In this document: piece after piece, positions 7,334 through 15,249 of the stretch
Layout: the number at the start of each line of letters is the position of its first letter
Numbering within the stretch: the first letter of the stretch is position 1
Assembly: GCA_902779075.1 (NCBI GenBank)
Contig: CACZAK010000094.1
Coordinates: forward strand, 1-21,494
From: an uncultured bacterium
Lineage (GTDB): Bacteria; Verrucomicrobiota; Kiritimatiellia; RFP12; UBA1067
Direction: 5' to 3'
Length of the DNA: 21,494 bases
Made by a program: the position numbers and the translations under genes
Notes under the pieces: generated by a model
What the model was told of the DNA's origin: nothing
The model's database searches: none
Seen by the model: the letters and a program-made list of their open reading frames with translations, nothing else

Positions 7334-9781
7334 ATGGCGCTTCAACTGCCAACAGGGCGTCCCCTGTTCCTCGACGGAGGCATGGGGACGCAGCTCCAGG
7401 CCCGGGGACTCGCCGCCGGCGAGATTCCCGAGCTGTGGAATCTGTCACGTCCCAACGACATCCGCGCTGTCCACGCCGCCTACCTCGCGGCGGGCGCGGA
7501 CGTGATCTACGCCAACACCTTCGGCGCGAACGCGGCGAAGTACCATGGCGACGCGCCGCTTGCAGATGTCATCGCCGCTGGTGTGCAGATCGCCCGCGAG
7601 GCGGGAAGCGAAGGTCGCGACAAGCGCGACCCTCCCCTAGTTGCTCTTGACGTTGGTCCCACCGGCCGTCTCCTGAAGCCCGCTGGCGATTTCGAGTTCG
7701 ACGCCGCCTACGACGCGTTCGCCGAACAGGTGCGCATTGGCGCGGCGGCGGGCGCCGACCTCGTGGTGATCGAGACGATGGGCGACACCTACGAACTCAA
7801 GGCGGCCGTCCTCGCCGCAAAGGAAAACTGCAACCTGCCCGTGATCGCCACCGTCGCGCTTGGCGAAGACGGCAAGCTCCTCACAGGCGGCGACGTGGAA
7901 TGCGTGGCAGCGCTCATGGAGGGGTTGCGCGTGGACGCGCTTGGTTTCAACTGCGGGCTCGGTCCGGACAAAATGCGCCCATACGTAGAACGCCTCGCGC
8001 GCGTTGTCTCGTGTCCCATCGCAGTGAAACCCAACGCCGGCATGCCAAAGGTCGTTGACGGCAAGACCGTGTTTACGGTCGGGCCAGAGGAATTCGCCGC
8101 CGATGTCGAGGCGCTCGTTGCGGCCGGCGCGTCTATCGTGGGCGGCTGCTGCGGCACCACCCCCGCGCACATCGCCGCCGTCACCGCTCGCTTATCACGC
8201 ACCCCGGTAGGGCGGTCGCCCCGCGACCGCCGCGAACTCTGCGTCATCTCCTCCGGTACGCACGCGCTGGAAATCCCCCTCGACGACACGATCATAATTG
8301 GTGAGCGCATCAACCCTACGGGTAAGAAGCGTCTGAAGGCTGCGCTTACGGAAGGCGACACCGCCTACGTGCTACGCGAAGCCGTGGCACAGGTTGAAGC
8401 CGGCGCGGCGATCCTCGACGTTAATACTGGCGTGCCGGGCCTCGACGAGGCGTCCGTGCTCGACCGCACCGTGCAGGCGGTCCAGGGCGTGGTGGACCTG
8501 CCGCTCCAAATCGACACCTCCGACCCCGTCGCCCTCGAACGTGCGCTCCGCCACTACAACGGCAAGGCGCTCGTCAATTCCGTGAACGGCAAGGAGGAAT
8601 CGCTTGCCGCCGTGTTGCCGCTCGTCGCGAAGTATGGCGGCGTGGTGGTGGCGCTCGCCCTCGACGAGCACGGCATTCCGTCCACGGCGGAGGGACGCCT
8701 CGCAATCGCGCGCAAGATCCTCGCGCGCGGCGCGGAGTACGGACTTGGCCCGAACGACTTTGTCTTTGACGCGCTCTGTCTTGCGGTGAGTGCGGATGCG
8801 ACGAGCGCGACCGTGGTGCTGGAGACGCTCCGCCGCGTGCACGCGGAGTTGGGTTGCCGCACGGTACTCGGCGTCTCCAATATTTCCTTCGGGCTGCCGG
8901 GGCGTCCGCACCTCAACGCCGCGTTCTACACGCTCGCGATGGGCGCGGGCCTTTCGGCCGCGATCATCAATCCGCTCTCGGCGGAAATGATGTCCGCCTG
9001 GCGCGCGTACCGCGCGCTGACGGGCCGCGACCGCTCGTGCGAAGGGTGGATCGCGCACGCGGAGGAGTTGCCGACGGGAAGCGACGGTTCGTCACAGCGG
9101 CCCGCTCGGCGAGCGGGCCCTACCACTGTGGGCCCTACCGCTGGAGAAGACGGCGACTCGGCGTTGGTCGCGGCCATTCGGCACGGATTGAGGGCGGATG
9201 CCGCCGAGGCGGCGCGTGCCGAGATTGCGGCCGGACGCGCGCCGGTCGAAATAATCGACGGCGCAATCGTGCCGGCGCTGGAGGCCGTCGGAAGCGGCTT
9301 TGAGGCGAAGACCGTGTTTTTGCCGCAGCTCCTCATGGCGGCGGACGCCGCCGGCGCGGCGTTCGACGTAATCCGCGACGCGCTCGCGAAAGCCGGCAAC
9401 GCGCCCACCAAGGTGAAGGGACCGATCGTGATTGCCACCGTGAAGGGCGACATCCACGACATAGGCAAGAACATCGTGCGCGCGCTCCTTGAGAACTACG
9501 GCTTCAAGGTGATCGACCTCGGGCGCGACGTGTCGCCGGAGGTGGTACTAGAGACCGCGCGGCGCGAGAAGTGTCGTCTCGTGGGACTCTCCGCGCTGAT
9601 GACCACCACGGTGTGCTTCATGGAGGAGACGATCAAGCTCCTCCACGCCGAGCTGCCCGGCTGCAAGGTGATGGTGGGCGGTGCCGTGCTCACGGAAGAA
9701 TACGCCGCAGAGATCCATGCCGACTACTACAGCCGGGACGCCATGGGAGCTGTCCGCACGGCCGAGGAGGTGTTCGCATGA
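7334..9781 (+). CDS. metH: Cobalamin-dependent methionine synthase lacking the AdoMet activation domain
   Basis: 815 aa; transfers the methyl group of methyltetrahydrofolate to homocysteine via methylcobalamin. Domains in order: homocysteine methyltransferase (about 1-285) with zinc-ligand cysteines C207 (GFNCG) and C272-C273 (GGCCGTT); pterin-binding domain (about 310-575) opening with GERINPTGKK; B12-binding cap (about 605-690); B12-binding Rossmann domain with the DxHxxG motif at D706-H708-G711 (GDIHDIGKN). The protein stops there, so the C-terminal activation domain of E. coli MetH (about 1,227 aa) is absent, as in other short MetH proteins. Start ATG follows GGGAG at 7327-7331. Two interdomain linkers each carry a palindromic repeat insertion (codons near 291-300 and 589-602) without a frame break. 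The stop overlaps the rsmD start (ATGA). Confidence 0.93.
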   Translation: MALQLPTGRPLFLDGGMGTQLQARGLAAGEIPELWNLSRPNDIRAVHAAYLAAGADVIYANTFGANAAKYHGDAPLADVIAAGVQIAREAGSEGRDKRDPPLVALDVGPTGRLLKPAGDFEFDAAYDAFAEQVRIGAAAGADLVVIETMGDTYELKAAVLAAKENCNLPVIATVALGEDGKLLTGGDVECVAALMEGLRVDALGFNCGLGPDKMRPYVERLARVVSCPIAVKPNAGMPKVVDGKTVFTVGPEEFAADVEALVAAGASIVGGCCGTTPAHIAAVTARLSRTPVGRSPRDRRELCVISSGTHALEIPLDDTIIIGERINPTGKKRLKAALTEGDTAYVLREAVAQVEAGAAILDVNTGVPGLDEASVLDRTVQAVQGVVDLPLQIDTSDPVALERALRHYNGKALVNSVNGKEESLAAVLPLVAKYGGVVVALALDEHGIPSTAEGRLAIARKILARGAEYGLGPNDFVFDALCLAVSADATSATVVLETLRRVHAELGCRTVLGVSNISFGLPGRPHLNAAFYTLAMGAGLSAAIINPLSAEMMSAWRAYRALTGRDRSCEGWIAHAEELPTGSDGSSQRPARRAGPTTVGPTAGEDGDSALVAAIRHGLRADAAEAARAEIAAGRAPVEIIDGAIVPALEAVGSGFEAKTVFLPQLLMAADAAGAAFDVIRDALAKAGNAPTKVKGPIVIATVKGDIHDIGKNIVRALLENYGFKVIDLGRDVSPEVVLETARREKCRLVGLSALMTTTVCFMEETIKLLHAELPGCKVMVGGAVLTEEYAAEIHADYYSRDAMGAVRTAEEVFA
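8206..8231 (-). repeat. Palindromic element copy 1, inside metH (first interdomain linker)
   Basis: On the + strand: GGTAG, arm GGCGGTCGC (8211-8219), loop CCC, arm GCGACCGCC (8223-8231). Read on the minus strand it is hairpin plus CTACC tail, the same design as the other copies. It encodes the low-complexity VGRSPRDRR part of the linker between the homocysteine and pterin domains, and the frame stays open. Confidence 0.75.
9099..9139 (+). repeat. Palindromic element copy 2, inside metH (second interdomain linker)
   Basis: Arm GGCCCGCTC (9099-9107), loop GGC, arm GAGCGGGCC (9111-9119), tail CTACC (9120-9124), then a second GGGCCCTACC (9130-9139). It encodes RPARRAGPTTVGPT between the pterin domain and the B12 cap, residues with no place in the conserved MetH domains. 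Confidence 0.78.
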
Positions 9782-10329
9782 GAATCGCGGGCGGCGAATG
9801 GCGGGGACGCGCCCTCAAGGTGCCGCCGGGCGACGCGGTGCGCCCTACGCAGGACCGCGTGCGCGAGGCGCTCTTCTCGATGCTGATGCACGAGACGCCG
9901 GGTGCGCGTTTTCTCGATCTCTTTGCGGGCGCGGGTGGCGTGGGCCTTGAGGCGCTCTCGCGCGGCGCGTCGGACTGCACGTTCGTGGAGCTCGCGCCGC
10001 GCCACATCGCAATCCTGCGCGCGAACGTTTCCGCTCTCGGCGCCGACGCGCGGTGTCAGCTCGTGCGGGCGGATGCGTTTGCGTGGTTGGATACCTTCGC
10101 GGGCGCGCCGTTCGACGTGGCGTTCGCCGATCCGCCGTACGAACTGGGCGTCCAGAAGGGGTATGCGGCGGTGCTCGCCACGCTCGCCGCGCGGAACGTG
10201 GTGCGGGCAGGAGGACTCTTCATTGCCGAACTCACATCTCGTCAGACGCCTGATGAGTCTCCTTTGTGGGATCTATGCCGCGATCGGACCTACGGCCAGA
10301 CGCGACTTGCCGTCTACAGGAGGAAATGA
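9778..10329 (+). CDS. rsmD: 16S rRNA (guanine966-N2)-methyltransferase
   Basis: 183 aa, the usual length of the family. RsmD uses AdoMet to methylate the N2 of G966 of 16S rRNA in the assembled 30S subunit. Seen: N-terminal RIAGGEWRGR and RPTQDRVREALF (residues 22-33), AdoMet-binding motif I FLDLFAGAGGVGLEAL (45-60), and the catalytic DPPY (118-121). The ATG overlaps the metH stop in ATGA, which points to translational coupling; a longer open frame upstream from 9571 is only a shadow of metH. It opens the conserved order rsmD...coaD...yceD-rpmF-plsX. No oddity seen. Confidence 0.95.
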   Translation: MRIAGGEWRGRALKVPPGDAVRPTQDRVREALFSMLMHETPGARFLDLFAGAGGVGLEALSRGASDCTFVELAPRHIAILRANVSALGADARCQLVRADAFAWLDTFAGAPFDVAFADPPYELGVQKGYAAVLATLAARNVVRAGGLFIAELTSRQTPDESPLWDLCRDRTYGQTRLAVYRRK

Positions 10330-10333
10330 ACGT

Positions 10334-10870
10334 ATGGGCAAACGCTTTGACTTGCAGCAACAGGCGGATACGGTGTCTCTGGCGGAACCCCTTGTGGCGA
10401 AGCTGAAGGAACGTGGACTGACGTGCGTGACGGCGGAGAGCTGCACGGGCGGCGGCGTGGGCAGCGCGATTACGGCCGTACCTGGGTCGAGCGCGGTGTT
10501 TCTGGGCGGCGTGATCAGCTACGCGAACGAAGTGAAGCGGGATGTCCTCGGTGTACCGCAGGAGATCCTCGATACGTATGGCGCTGTGTCGTCCGAGTGC
10601 GCCGAACGAATGGCGGCAGGCGCACGTAACCTCCTGAAATCCGATCTCGCCGTGTCGCTAACGGGTATCGCGGGACCGGACGGCGGAAGCGCCGAGAAAC
10701 CCGTCGGGCTCGTGTGGTTCGGACTTGCGACGAAAGACGGCGTACACACCGAGAAGATGATTTTCGGCGGCGACCGTGCATCCGTGCGTGCACAGGCGGT
10801 CTCCCACGCGCTAGGCCTGCTCCACTCCGCCGCAGGAGGCGATCCTCAAGCTCCAAGCTCTAAGCTCTAA
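10334..10870 (+). CDS. pncC: CinA C-terminal domain protein / nicotinamide-nucleotide amidohydrolase
   Basis: 178 aa. Stand-alone CinA C-domain proteins of this size deamidate nicotinamide mononucleotide to nicotinate mononucleotide, recycling NAD. Seen: ESCTGG (residues 35-40), SYANEVK (62-68) and LTGIAGPDGG, all diagnostic. Start ATG at 10334 is preceded by AGGAGGA (10319-10325), a strong ribosome binding site overlapping the end of rsmD; the upstream open frame to 9902 is a shadow of rsmD. The last residues (QAPSSKL) and the stop codon are encoded by a 7-bp tandem repeat, so the exact C-terminus depends on repeat number. The catalytic role is known from the family; the gene symbol cinA is also used for such proteins. 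Confidence 0.9.
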   Translation: MGKRFDLQQQADTVSLAEPLVAKLKERGLTCVTAESCTGGGVGSAITAVPGSSAVFLGGVISYANEVKRDVLGVPQEILDTYGAVSSECAERMAAGARNLLKSDLAVSLTGIAGPDGGSAEKPVGLVWFGLATKDGVHTEKMIFGGDRASVRAQAVSHALGLLHSAAGGDPQAPSSKL

Positions 10871-10882
10871 GCTCCAAGCTCA
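10848..10882 (+). repeat. 7-bp tandem repeat (AAGCTCY) spanning the pncC stop codon
   Basis: Five heptamers in a row starting at 10848, 10855, 10862, 10869 and 10876, each AAGCTC plus C, T, T, C or A. The pncC stop TAA (10868-10870) is made by the repeat itself. Because 7 is not a multiple of 3, any gain or loss of a unit changes where pncC ends. Confidence 0.93.
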
Positions 10883-10887
10883 AAATA

Positions 10888-10896
10888 TGATATACT
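10888..10896 (+). promoter_or_regulatory. Extended -10 promoter candidate for coaD
   Basis: TGA directly before TATACT (10891-10896) gives an extended -10 element (TGnTATAnT-like). No convincing -35 is seen 17 bp upstream, where the heptamer repeat lies. A start about 7 nt downstream would fall at or next to the coaD ATG (10904), implying a leaderless or almost leaderless message; there is no Shine-Dalgarno sequence before coaD. Confidence 0.42.
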
Positions 10897-10903
10897 ATCC
10901 GCC

Positions 10904-11395
10904 ATGGCAGAGAAGGTAGCAGTCTATCCGGGCACATTCGACCCGATGACGCGCGGTCATTTCGACTTGATCACGCGCGCGGCGGGCCTGTATGATCGTC
11001 TCGTCGTGGCGGTGGCCGCGACGAGCGTGAAGACGGGTGCGCTGTTCGACGCGCAGCACCGCATCGACATGATCCGAGAGGACGTGGAGAAGGCGGGGCT
11101 CGCCAATGTCGAGGTGGACATCCTTGATACGCTGCTTGTCGATTTCTGTCGTAGAATCGGCGCGCGCGTGGTGATCCGCGGCGTGCGCGTGTATTCCGAT
11201 TTCGAGTATGAGTTCCAAATGGCGCTCACGAACCGGCGCATGGCGCCGGAGATCGAGACGCTGTTCATGATGCCGAGCGAGAACCTCGCGTACGTGACGG
11301 CGTCGACCGTGCGGGAGATTGCGCGCTACGGCGGCGACACGTCGCCGTTCGTCACACCCGCCGTGCAGCGTCGGCTGGAGGAGTCCAAGAGGTAA
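10904..11395 (+). CDS. coaD: Pantetheine-phosphate adenylyltransferase
   Basis: 163 aa, typical length. CoaD joins ATP and 4'-phosphopantetheine to give dephospho-CoA, the penultimate step of CoA synthesis, in the cytoplasm. Seen: YPGTFDPMTRGH (residues 8-19), the nucleotidyltransferase T/HxGH signature; RGVRVYSDFEYEFQMA, close to the usual RGLRxxxDFEYExQMA; and a C-terminal AYVTASTVREIARYGGD, in place of the common ISSSxVREIA. No ribosome binding site precedes the ATG, and an extended -10 lies just upstream. The next gene begins 4 bp after the stop, so they are probably cotranscribed. Confidence 0.96.
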   Translation: MAEKVAVYPGTFDPMTRGHFDLITRAAGLYDRLVVAVAATSVKTGALFDAQHRIDMIREDVEKAGLANVEVDILDTLLVDFCRRIGARVVIRGVRVYSDFEYEFQMALTNRRMAPEIETLFMMPSENLAYVTASTVREIARYGGDTSPFVTPAVQRRLEESKR

Positions 11396-11399
11396 GCGA

Positions 11400-11882
11400 A
11401 TGGAGAAGACGCTGGTCATCGACGTCGCCCGGCTCGACCGGGACGGCGAGGAGGTCGAGGGCGTGCTGGACGACGCCGTGCTCGACCTGCACGATGAATT
11501 CCTGCGTCCTTTCGCGGGCATACGCTACCGCCTCTCCGTACAGCTGGCTGGGCGTGAGCTGCTTGCGCGCGGCGTGTTGGAGCAAGATTTTGAGGGCGTT
11601 TGCTCGCGTTGCGGGTCCGATTTCGACTTCACCGTGACCGTTCCTGACTTCCTCGCGAGCTTCGAGACGGATGAAAAAACTGAAATTGTTGATTTGACGG
11701 ATGAGCTCAGACAAAGTATAATACTCGCCCTACCGACATACCCGGTGTGTCGGGCGGACTGTCGCGGCGTGTGCCCGACGTGCGGGAAAAACCTCAATGA
11801 GGGACCCTGCGCGTGCGTGCATGAGGAGCGTGACGGCCGTTGGGGCGCGTTGGACGTGCTTCTGCCGGGAGCAGAAAATTGA
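11400..11882 (+). CDS. yceD: YceD/DUF177 family protein (23S rRNA accumulation/ribosome biogenesis)
   Basis: 160 aa. DUF177 proteins are needed for normal 23S rRNA accumulation in E. coli and plants and are nearly always encoded just before rpmF, as here. Seen: two pairs of metal-binding-type cysteines, C68-C71 (CSRCG) and C125-C128 (CPTCGKNLNEG), plus C117, C121, C137 and C139; the sequence PVCRADCRGVCPTCG is a hallmark of the family. The ATG at 11400 follows AGAGG, 4 bp after coaD; the longer open frame from 11319 overlaps coaD and is unlikely. Precise biochemical function is not established. Confidence 0.88.
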   Translation: MEKTLVIDVARLDRDGEEVEGVLDDAVLDLHDEFLRPFAGIRYRLSVQLAGRELLARGVLEQDFEGVCSRCGSDFDFTVTVPDFLASFETDEKTEIVDLTDELRQSIILALPTYPVCRADCRGVCPTCGKNLNEGPCACVHEERDGRWGALDVLLPGAEN

Positions 11883-11909
11883 GCAAAGAAAGAAAGAGAG
11901 TAGTGCAAC

Positions 11910-12095
11910 ATGGCATCACCTAAGCACAAGAAGTCGAAAATGCGCAAGCGCCAGCGCGTTGGCCAGCTGGAGAAGGCGATCCTCGCCTCCGTCCAGACGT
12001 GTCCGTCGTGCGGCGGCATGAAGCAGACGCACCGCGTATGCCCGAACTGCGGCATGTACAAGGGCCGCAAGGTTCTTTCCGTCACCGCAAAGTAA
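11910..12095 (+). CDS. rpmF: 50S ribosomal protein L32
   Basis: 61 aa, typical of bL32. N-terminal MASPKHKKSKMRKRQR is basic and rRNA-binding; a four-cysteine zinc ribbon follows, C31-C34 (CPSCG) and C44-C47 (CPNCG), making this the zinc-containing form. A purine-rich AGAAAGAAAGAGAG lies before the ATG in place of a strong Shine-Dalgarno. Placed between yceD and plsX, the conserved arrangement in many bacteria. Confidence 0.96.
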   Translation: MASPKHKKSKMRKRQRVGQLEKAILASVQTCPSCGGMKQTHRVCPNCGMYKGRKVLSVTAK

Positions 12096-12101
12096 GGTGT
12101 T

Positions 12102-13145
12102 ATGACTCGCATTGCCCTTGATGCAATGGGCGGAGACAACGCGCCGGGCGAAATCGTCCGGGGCGGTGTCGAGGCTGCTGCCGGCCTGGAGGACGTCAAG
12201 GTCTTCCTCGTCGGCGTCAAGGAGCAAATCGACGCGGAGCTTGCGAAGTACCCCAAGGAAGTCGCTACGGCCACGAAGAAGGGTACTCTGGAGGTCATCC
12301 ATGCGCCCGACGTGGCGGAGATGGATGAAAGTCCCGTCACAGCGGTGCGCAAGAAGAAGGACTGCTCGATCAACGTCGCGATGCGCCTCGTGAAGGAGGG
12401 TCGGGCGGACGCGTTCGTCTCGGCCGGCAATTCCGGCGCGGTGGCGACGAGCGCCATCCTCAACCTCGGCCGCATCAAGGGCGTGCAGCGTCCCGCGATC
12501 GCCACGGTCCTGCCCACGCGCATACCGCGCCGTCCGCTGCTGCTGCTCGACGCCGGGGCGAACATGGACTGCCATGCCGACTGGCTCGTGCAGTTCGCGA
12601 TCATGGGTAGCGTCTACTCGCAGGGCGTCTTGAAGCGCACGAAGCCGCTTGTCGGTCTCCTGTCGATTGGCACGGAGGACTGCAAGGGCAACGAGATGAC
12701 GAAGGAGACGTTCCGCCTTCTCAAGGAGGTGCAGGGCATCGACTTCCGCGGCAACGTGGAAGGGCACGATATCTTCCAGGGGCAGACGGACGTGGTGGTG
12801 TGCGACGGTTTTGTGGGGAACGTCGTGCTGAAGACGAGCGAGTCGCTGGCGCATGCCGTCAGCTACTTCCTCAAGCGGGAGTGCTTCCGCGGCATTTTCC
12901 GCGTGTTGGGCGCAGTCTTGTTGAAGGGGGCGTTCAAGAGCCTGAAGGCCCAGCTGGATCCGGACATCTACGGGGGCGCGCCGCTCCTCGGGGTGCCGGG
13001 TGCGGTGATCATCACGCACGGCAGTTCGTCGCACAAGGCGATCTACTATGCCGTGAAAGCGGGAGTAAACGCGGCGCGAAACGACGTATCGGGTCTCATC
13101 TCCTCGCGTATCGAGGAATACGAGGCATCGAGAAAGTCGTTCTAG
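12102..13145 (+). CDS. plsX: Phosphate acyltransferase
   Basis: 347 aa, usual length. PlsX makes acyl-phosphate from acyl-ACP, the acyl donor for PlsY in the first step of phospholipid synthesis; a peripheral membrane enzyme. Seen: N-terminal [13 protein letters not shown], then [53 protein letters not shown] and the closing [10 protein letters not shown]. The start is 6 bp after the rpmF stop with TAAGG just upstream, so the two are cotranscribed. In many bacteria fabH/fabD/acpP follow; here the next element is a tRNA gene, so the fatty-acid genes must lie elsewhere. Confidence 0.96.
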   Translation: MTRIALDAMGGDNAPGEIVRGGVEAAAGLEDVKVFLVGVKEQIDAELAKYPKEVATATKKGTLEVIHAPDVAEMDESPVTAVRKKKDCSINVAMRLVKEGRADAFVSAGNSGAVATSAILNLGRIKGVQRPAIATVLPTRIPRRPLLLLDAGANMDCHADWLVQFAIMGSVYSQGVLKRTKPLVGLLSIGTEDCKGNEMTKETFRLLKEVQGIDFRGNVEGHDIFQGQTDVVVCDGFVGNVVLKTSESLAHAVSYFLKRECFRGIFRVLGAVLLKGAFKSLKAQLDPDIYGGAPLLGVPGAVIITHGSSSHKAIYYAVKAGVNAARNDVSGLISSRIEEYEASRKSF

Positions 13146-13151
13146 TTTTTT

Positions 13152-13228
<77 letters not shown>

Positions 13229-13257
13229 CTTTAAATTTGGTGATATGGGATTATATC

Positions 13258-14100
13258 ATGTACATGAAGAAAAACGTGCTAATACTTGTGGCTCTGGCCG
13301 CAGTGTCGTCCGTCTTTGCAGCTTCCGACAGTGGCAAGGACGTCGGCAATCCTGAAAAGTCCCTCAAGGTGCTGATGATCGGGAACAGCTTCTCGATCTG
13401 CAACCTGAAGCAGATGCCGCATGTCGCGAAGTCCATGGGGTTCAAACTTGACCTAGCCTCTCTATACATCGGCGGATGCTCGCTTGAACGCCACTGGAAA
13501 AACGTCGTCGCATCTACGAACGCAGCGTTCAAACCCTACCGCTTCGACCGCACAACAGGCGGCGTGAAGGTGGTCGAGAGGGGAAAGGCCAACATCCCCG
13601 ACACGCTCGTTCTCGACAAATGGGACGTCGTGACGATCCAACAGGCGAGTCACTTCAGCTGGAAGCCCACGACTTATTATCCGTTCGGCGATAGCCTCGT
13701 TGCGAAGATCCGTGAACTCGCGCCGCAGGCGAAGATTGTCGTGCAGGAGACATGGAGTTATCCGCCTTGGGACAAGCGGCTGAAGAAGTTTGGATTCAAC
13801 CAGGCGGAAATGTATGCGCGCCTTCATGGCGCATACGCCGCGTTTGCCGCGAAACACGGTCTGGACGTTATCCCCGTAGGTACAGCGGCCGAGTTCGTCC
13901 TTAACCGCAACGCGCTTTTCACGAAGCCCGACTTCCACTTCAACCGCGAAGGAGAGTACCTCCAGGGGCTTGTGTTCACGGCCAAGCTCTTCGGCACAGA
14001 TGTGCGGAAGTGTCCGTACCATCCATCATGGATGAAGGCTGCACGTGCCGACGAGATCAAGGCGGCGGTTATGGACGCTGTAGAGTCGGGCGGGCGGTAG
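13258..14100 (+). CDS. Exported SGNH-hydrolase family protein (DUF4886-like)
   Basis: 280 aa from ATG 13258 (ATG 13264 is an equally possible start two codons on). A signal peptide is clear: Lys-Lys, then a hydrophobic stretch ending at VFA-A (residues about 4-22). The mature part opens with VLMIGNSFSICN, where S44 in G-N-S is in the nucleophile position of SGNH hydrolases; LYIGGCSLERHW and VTIQQASH follow; D225 and H227 (PDFHFNREGEYLQG) fit the C-terminal catalytic Asp/His. DUF4886-type proteins are probably esterases, acting outside the cytoplasm on acylated polysaccharides; the substrate is not known. It follows the tRNA by 29 bp with only a weak GGTGA before the start. Confidence 0.8.
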   Translation: MYMKKNVLILVALAAVSSVFAASDSGKDVGNPEKSLKVLMIGNSFSICNLKQMPHVAKSMGFKLDLASLYIGGCSLERHWKNVVASTNAAFKPYRFDRTTGGVKVVERGKANIPDTLVLDKWDVVTIQQASHFSWKPTTYYPFGDSLVAKIRELAPQAKIVVQETWSYPPWDKRLKKFGFNQAEMYARLHGAYAAFAAKHGLDVIPVGTAAEFVLNRNALFTKPDFHFNREGEYLQGLVFTAKLFGTDVRKCPYHPSWMKAARADEIKAAVMDAVESGGR

Positions 14101-14309
14101 CCGTGTGCGATGTCCGGTCCTGTCGGCGATGCGCGCGAGGGGGGGGGCTCGCTTGCAACGGCAAAACGCGAGACTCAAGGTCGCGCTCGACCGGTACTCG
14201 GGGCATGGCATCCCGTGCAATACGAGCTTCCCGTACTTCTGGCCTCCGCGCGACGAGCAACCCCTGCCTATGACTATACGGGTCGAACGTATGGTTCAAT
14301 CGTCAGATA

Positions 14310-14375
14310 TAGGTCTCTTAATTCCCCCGTCTAGGTCTCTTAAATCCCCCATACAGACCTCATAAGTCGCCGCCC
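14310..14375 (+). repeat. 22-bp tandem array A
   Basis: TAGGTCTCTTAATTCCCCC starts at 14310 and recurs as TAGGTCTCTTAAATCCCCC at 14332, exactly 22 bp on. A decayed third unit (CAGACCTCATAAGTCGCC) follows in the same phase from 14354. Confidence 0.85.
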
Positions 14376-14410
14376 AACAATTACTAGCACACTTGTCGGC
14401 ACAATTGCGA

Positions 14411-14538
14411 TTGTTGACAAATCTCAATTGTTCACAAATGCCACCATTGCCACCAATACAAATAGGAGAGGCCTCCACCACTCCGAAATTGATATTTGTG
14501 ATTTGTGAACAATTGTGGCAATTGAGATTTGTGAACAA
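14411..14538 (+). repeat. AT-rich imperfect inverted repeat with 61-nt centre
   Basis: Left arm 14411-14439 contains AAATCTCAATTG then TTCACAAAT. Right arm 14501-14538 contains ATTTGTGAA, a 9-bp extra piece with a second CAATTG, then CAATTGAGATTT. Outer ends TTGTTGACAAATC (14411) and GATTTGTGAACAA (14526) pair with one mismatch. Centre 14440-14500. Could form a cruciform or bind a dimeric protein. Confidence 0.8.
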
Positions 14539-14589
14539 TGGTGAATTGTTGGTGAATCCATGGTGAATCCAATGTGAATTTTCCGTGAA
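14531..14589 (+). repeat. GTGAA motif repeated at 10-11 bp spacing
   Basis: GTGAA occurs at 14531, 14541, 14552, 14563, 14574 and 14585, i.e. spaced 10, 11, 11, 11 and 11 bp, about one DNA helical turn each. A further GTGAA lies at 14505. All copies face the same side of the helix, as in arrays bound cooperatively by a DNA-binding protein. Confidence 0.85.
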
Positions 14590-14722
14590 CCTGCCAAGAC
14601 CGTCATCATGCAGTATTACTAGAAAAAGAACGTGATTAGCATTGGAATGTTCCACATAACGTTGAAGTGTCCCTCCGCTTACCACTTATTTCCCGTACAT
14701 CAACCGCGCTTAGCCTCCATGG

Positions 14723-14766
14723 TGCGGTGGAAACGTGGTGGGTATGCGGTGGATAAGTGGGGGAAA
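14723..14766 (+). repeat. 22-bp tandem pair D, with a DnaA-box-like sequence
   Basis: TGCGGTGGAAACGTGG at 14723 recurs as TGCGGTGGATAAGTGG at 14745, 22 bp on, differing at three of 16 positions. The second unit contains GGTGGATAA, one base different from the complement of the DnaA box TTATCCACA. Confidence 0.7.
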
Positions 14767-15060
14767 GGCGTGTGAAAGGCAGGTGCTTCGCTCGATTCTT
14801 TCCTCAGCCATTCCTGTGCCGCGCCGTTTTTGCTTCGCGTTTGCCTTATGCGGAGCATCTCACCGTTGGTGCGCGACAGGGCGCGCACTGCTGAACTGCG
14901 GTCGCACACACCAAAGGCAGATCATTTCTGGACCATTGGCGATGGGCCTTCGTGGAGCCGAAGGGCTTGCGCACACGCCGTTGGCAGTGGCAATTGCCCC
15001 AAATCTTCAGGGCGCATCCGCGAATCGTGCAACAACTACGAAATGTCGTGCAAAATGATT

Positions 15061-15104
15061 TGCAAAATGCGCGTCATGCGTGTACAAAATGGTTTTCTTA
15101 CACG
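15061..15104 (+). repeat. 22-bp repeat pair E
   Basis: TGCAAAATG at 15061 recurs as TACAAAATG at 15083 (22 bp), and an extra TGCAAAATG starts at 15049. TGCGTGTACAAAATG at 15077 matches TGCATGAACAAATG at 15121, two periods (44 bp) downstream. The copies are decayed. Confidence 0.5.
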
Positions 15105-15159
15105 TCCAGCTCCGCCTTCTTGCATGAACAAATGCACCATGGACCGTGGCCATTGGTGA

Positions 15160-15247
15160 GAAATGACGCCAAAACACTATAGAAATGCGCCCATTTTGAA
15201 CATGAAATGACGCCAAATATACATAGAAATGGCGTCATTTGTAATGC
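15160..15247 (+). repeat. 22-bp tandem array B, four units
   Basis: Units begin with GAAATGACGCC (15160), GAAATGCGCCC (15182), GAAATGACGCC (15204) and GAAATGGCGTC (15226), at exact 22-bp steps. Units 1 and 3 are the closest to one another. GATGACGCC-like and GGCGTCATTT parts also form an inverted repeat across the last two units. Confidence 0.9.
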
Positions 15248-15249
15248 CT

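Noticed and set aside
14296..14685. Minus-strand open frame of 129 codons with several cysteines
   Set aside because: It is composed of the inverted repeat, the phased GTGAA array and array A; no ribosome binding site or known motif.
14830..15159. Plus-strand open frame of 109 codons in the repeat region
   Set aside because: No ribosome binding site, no family resemblance, and its end lies in decayed 22-bp repeats.
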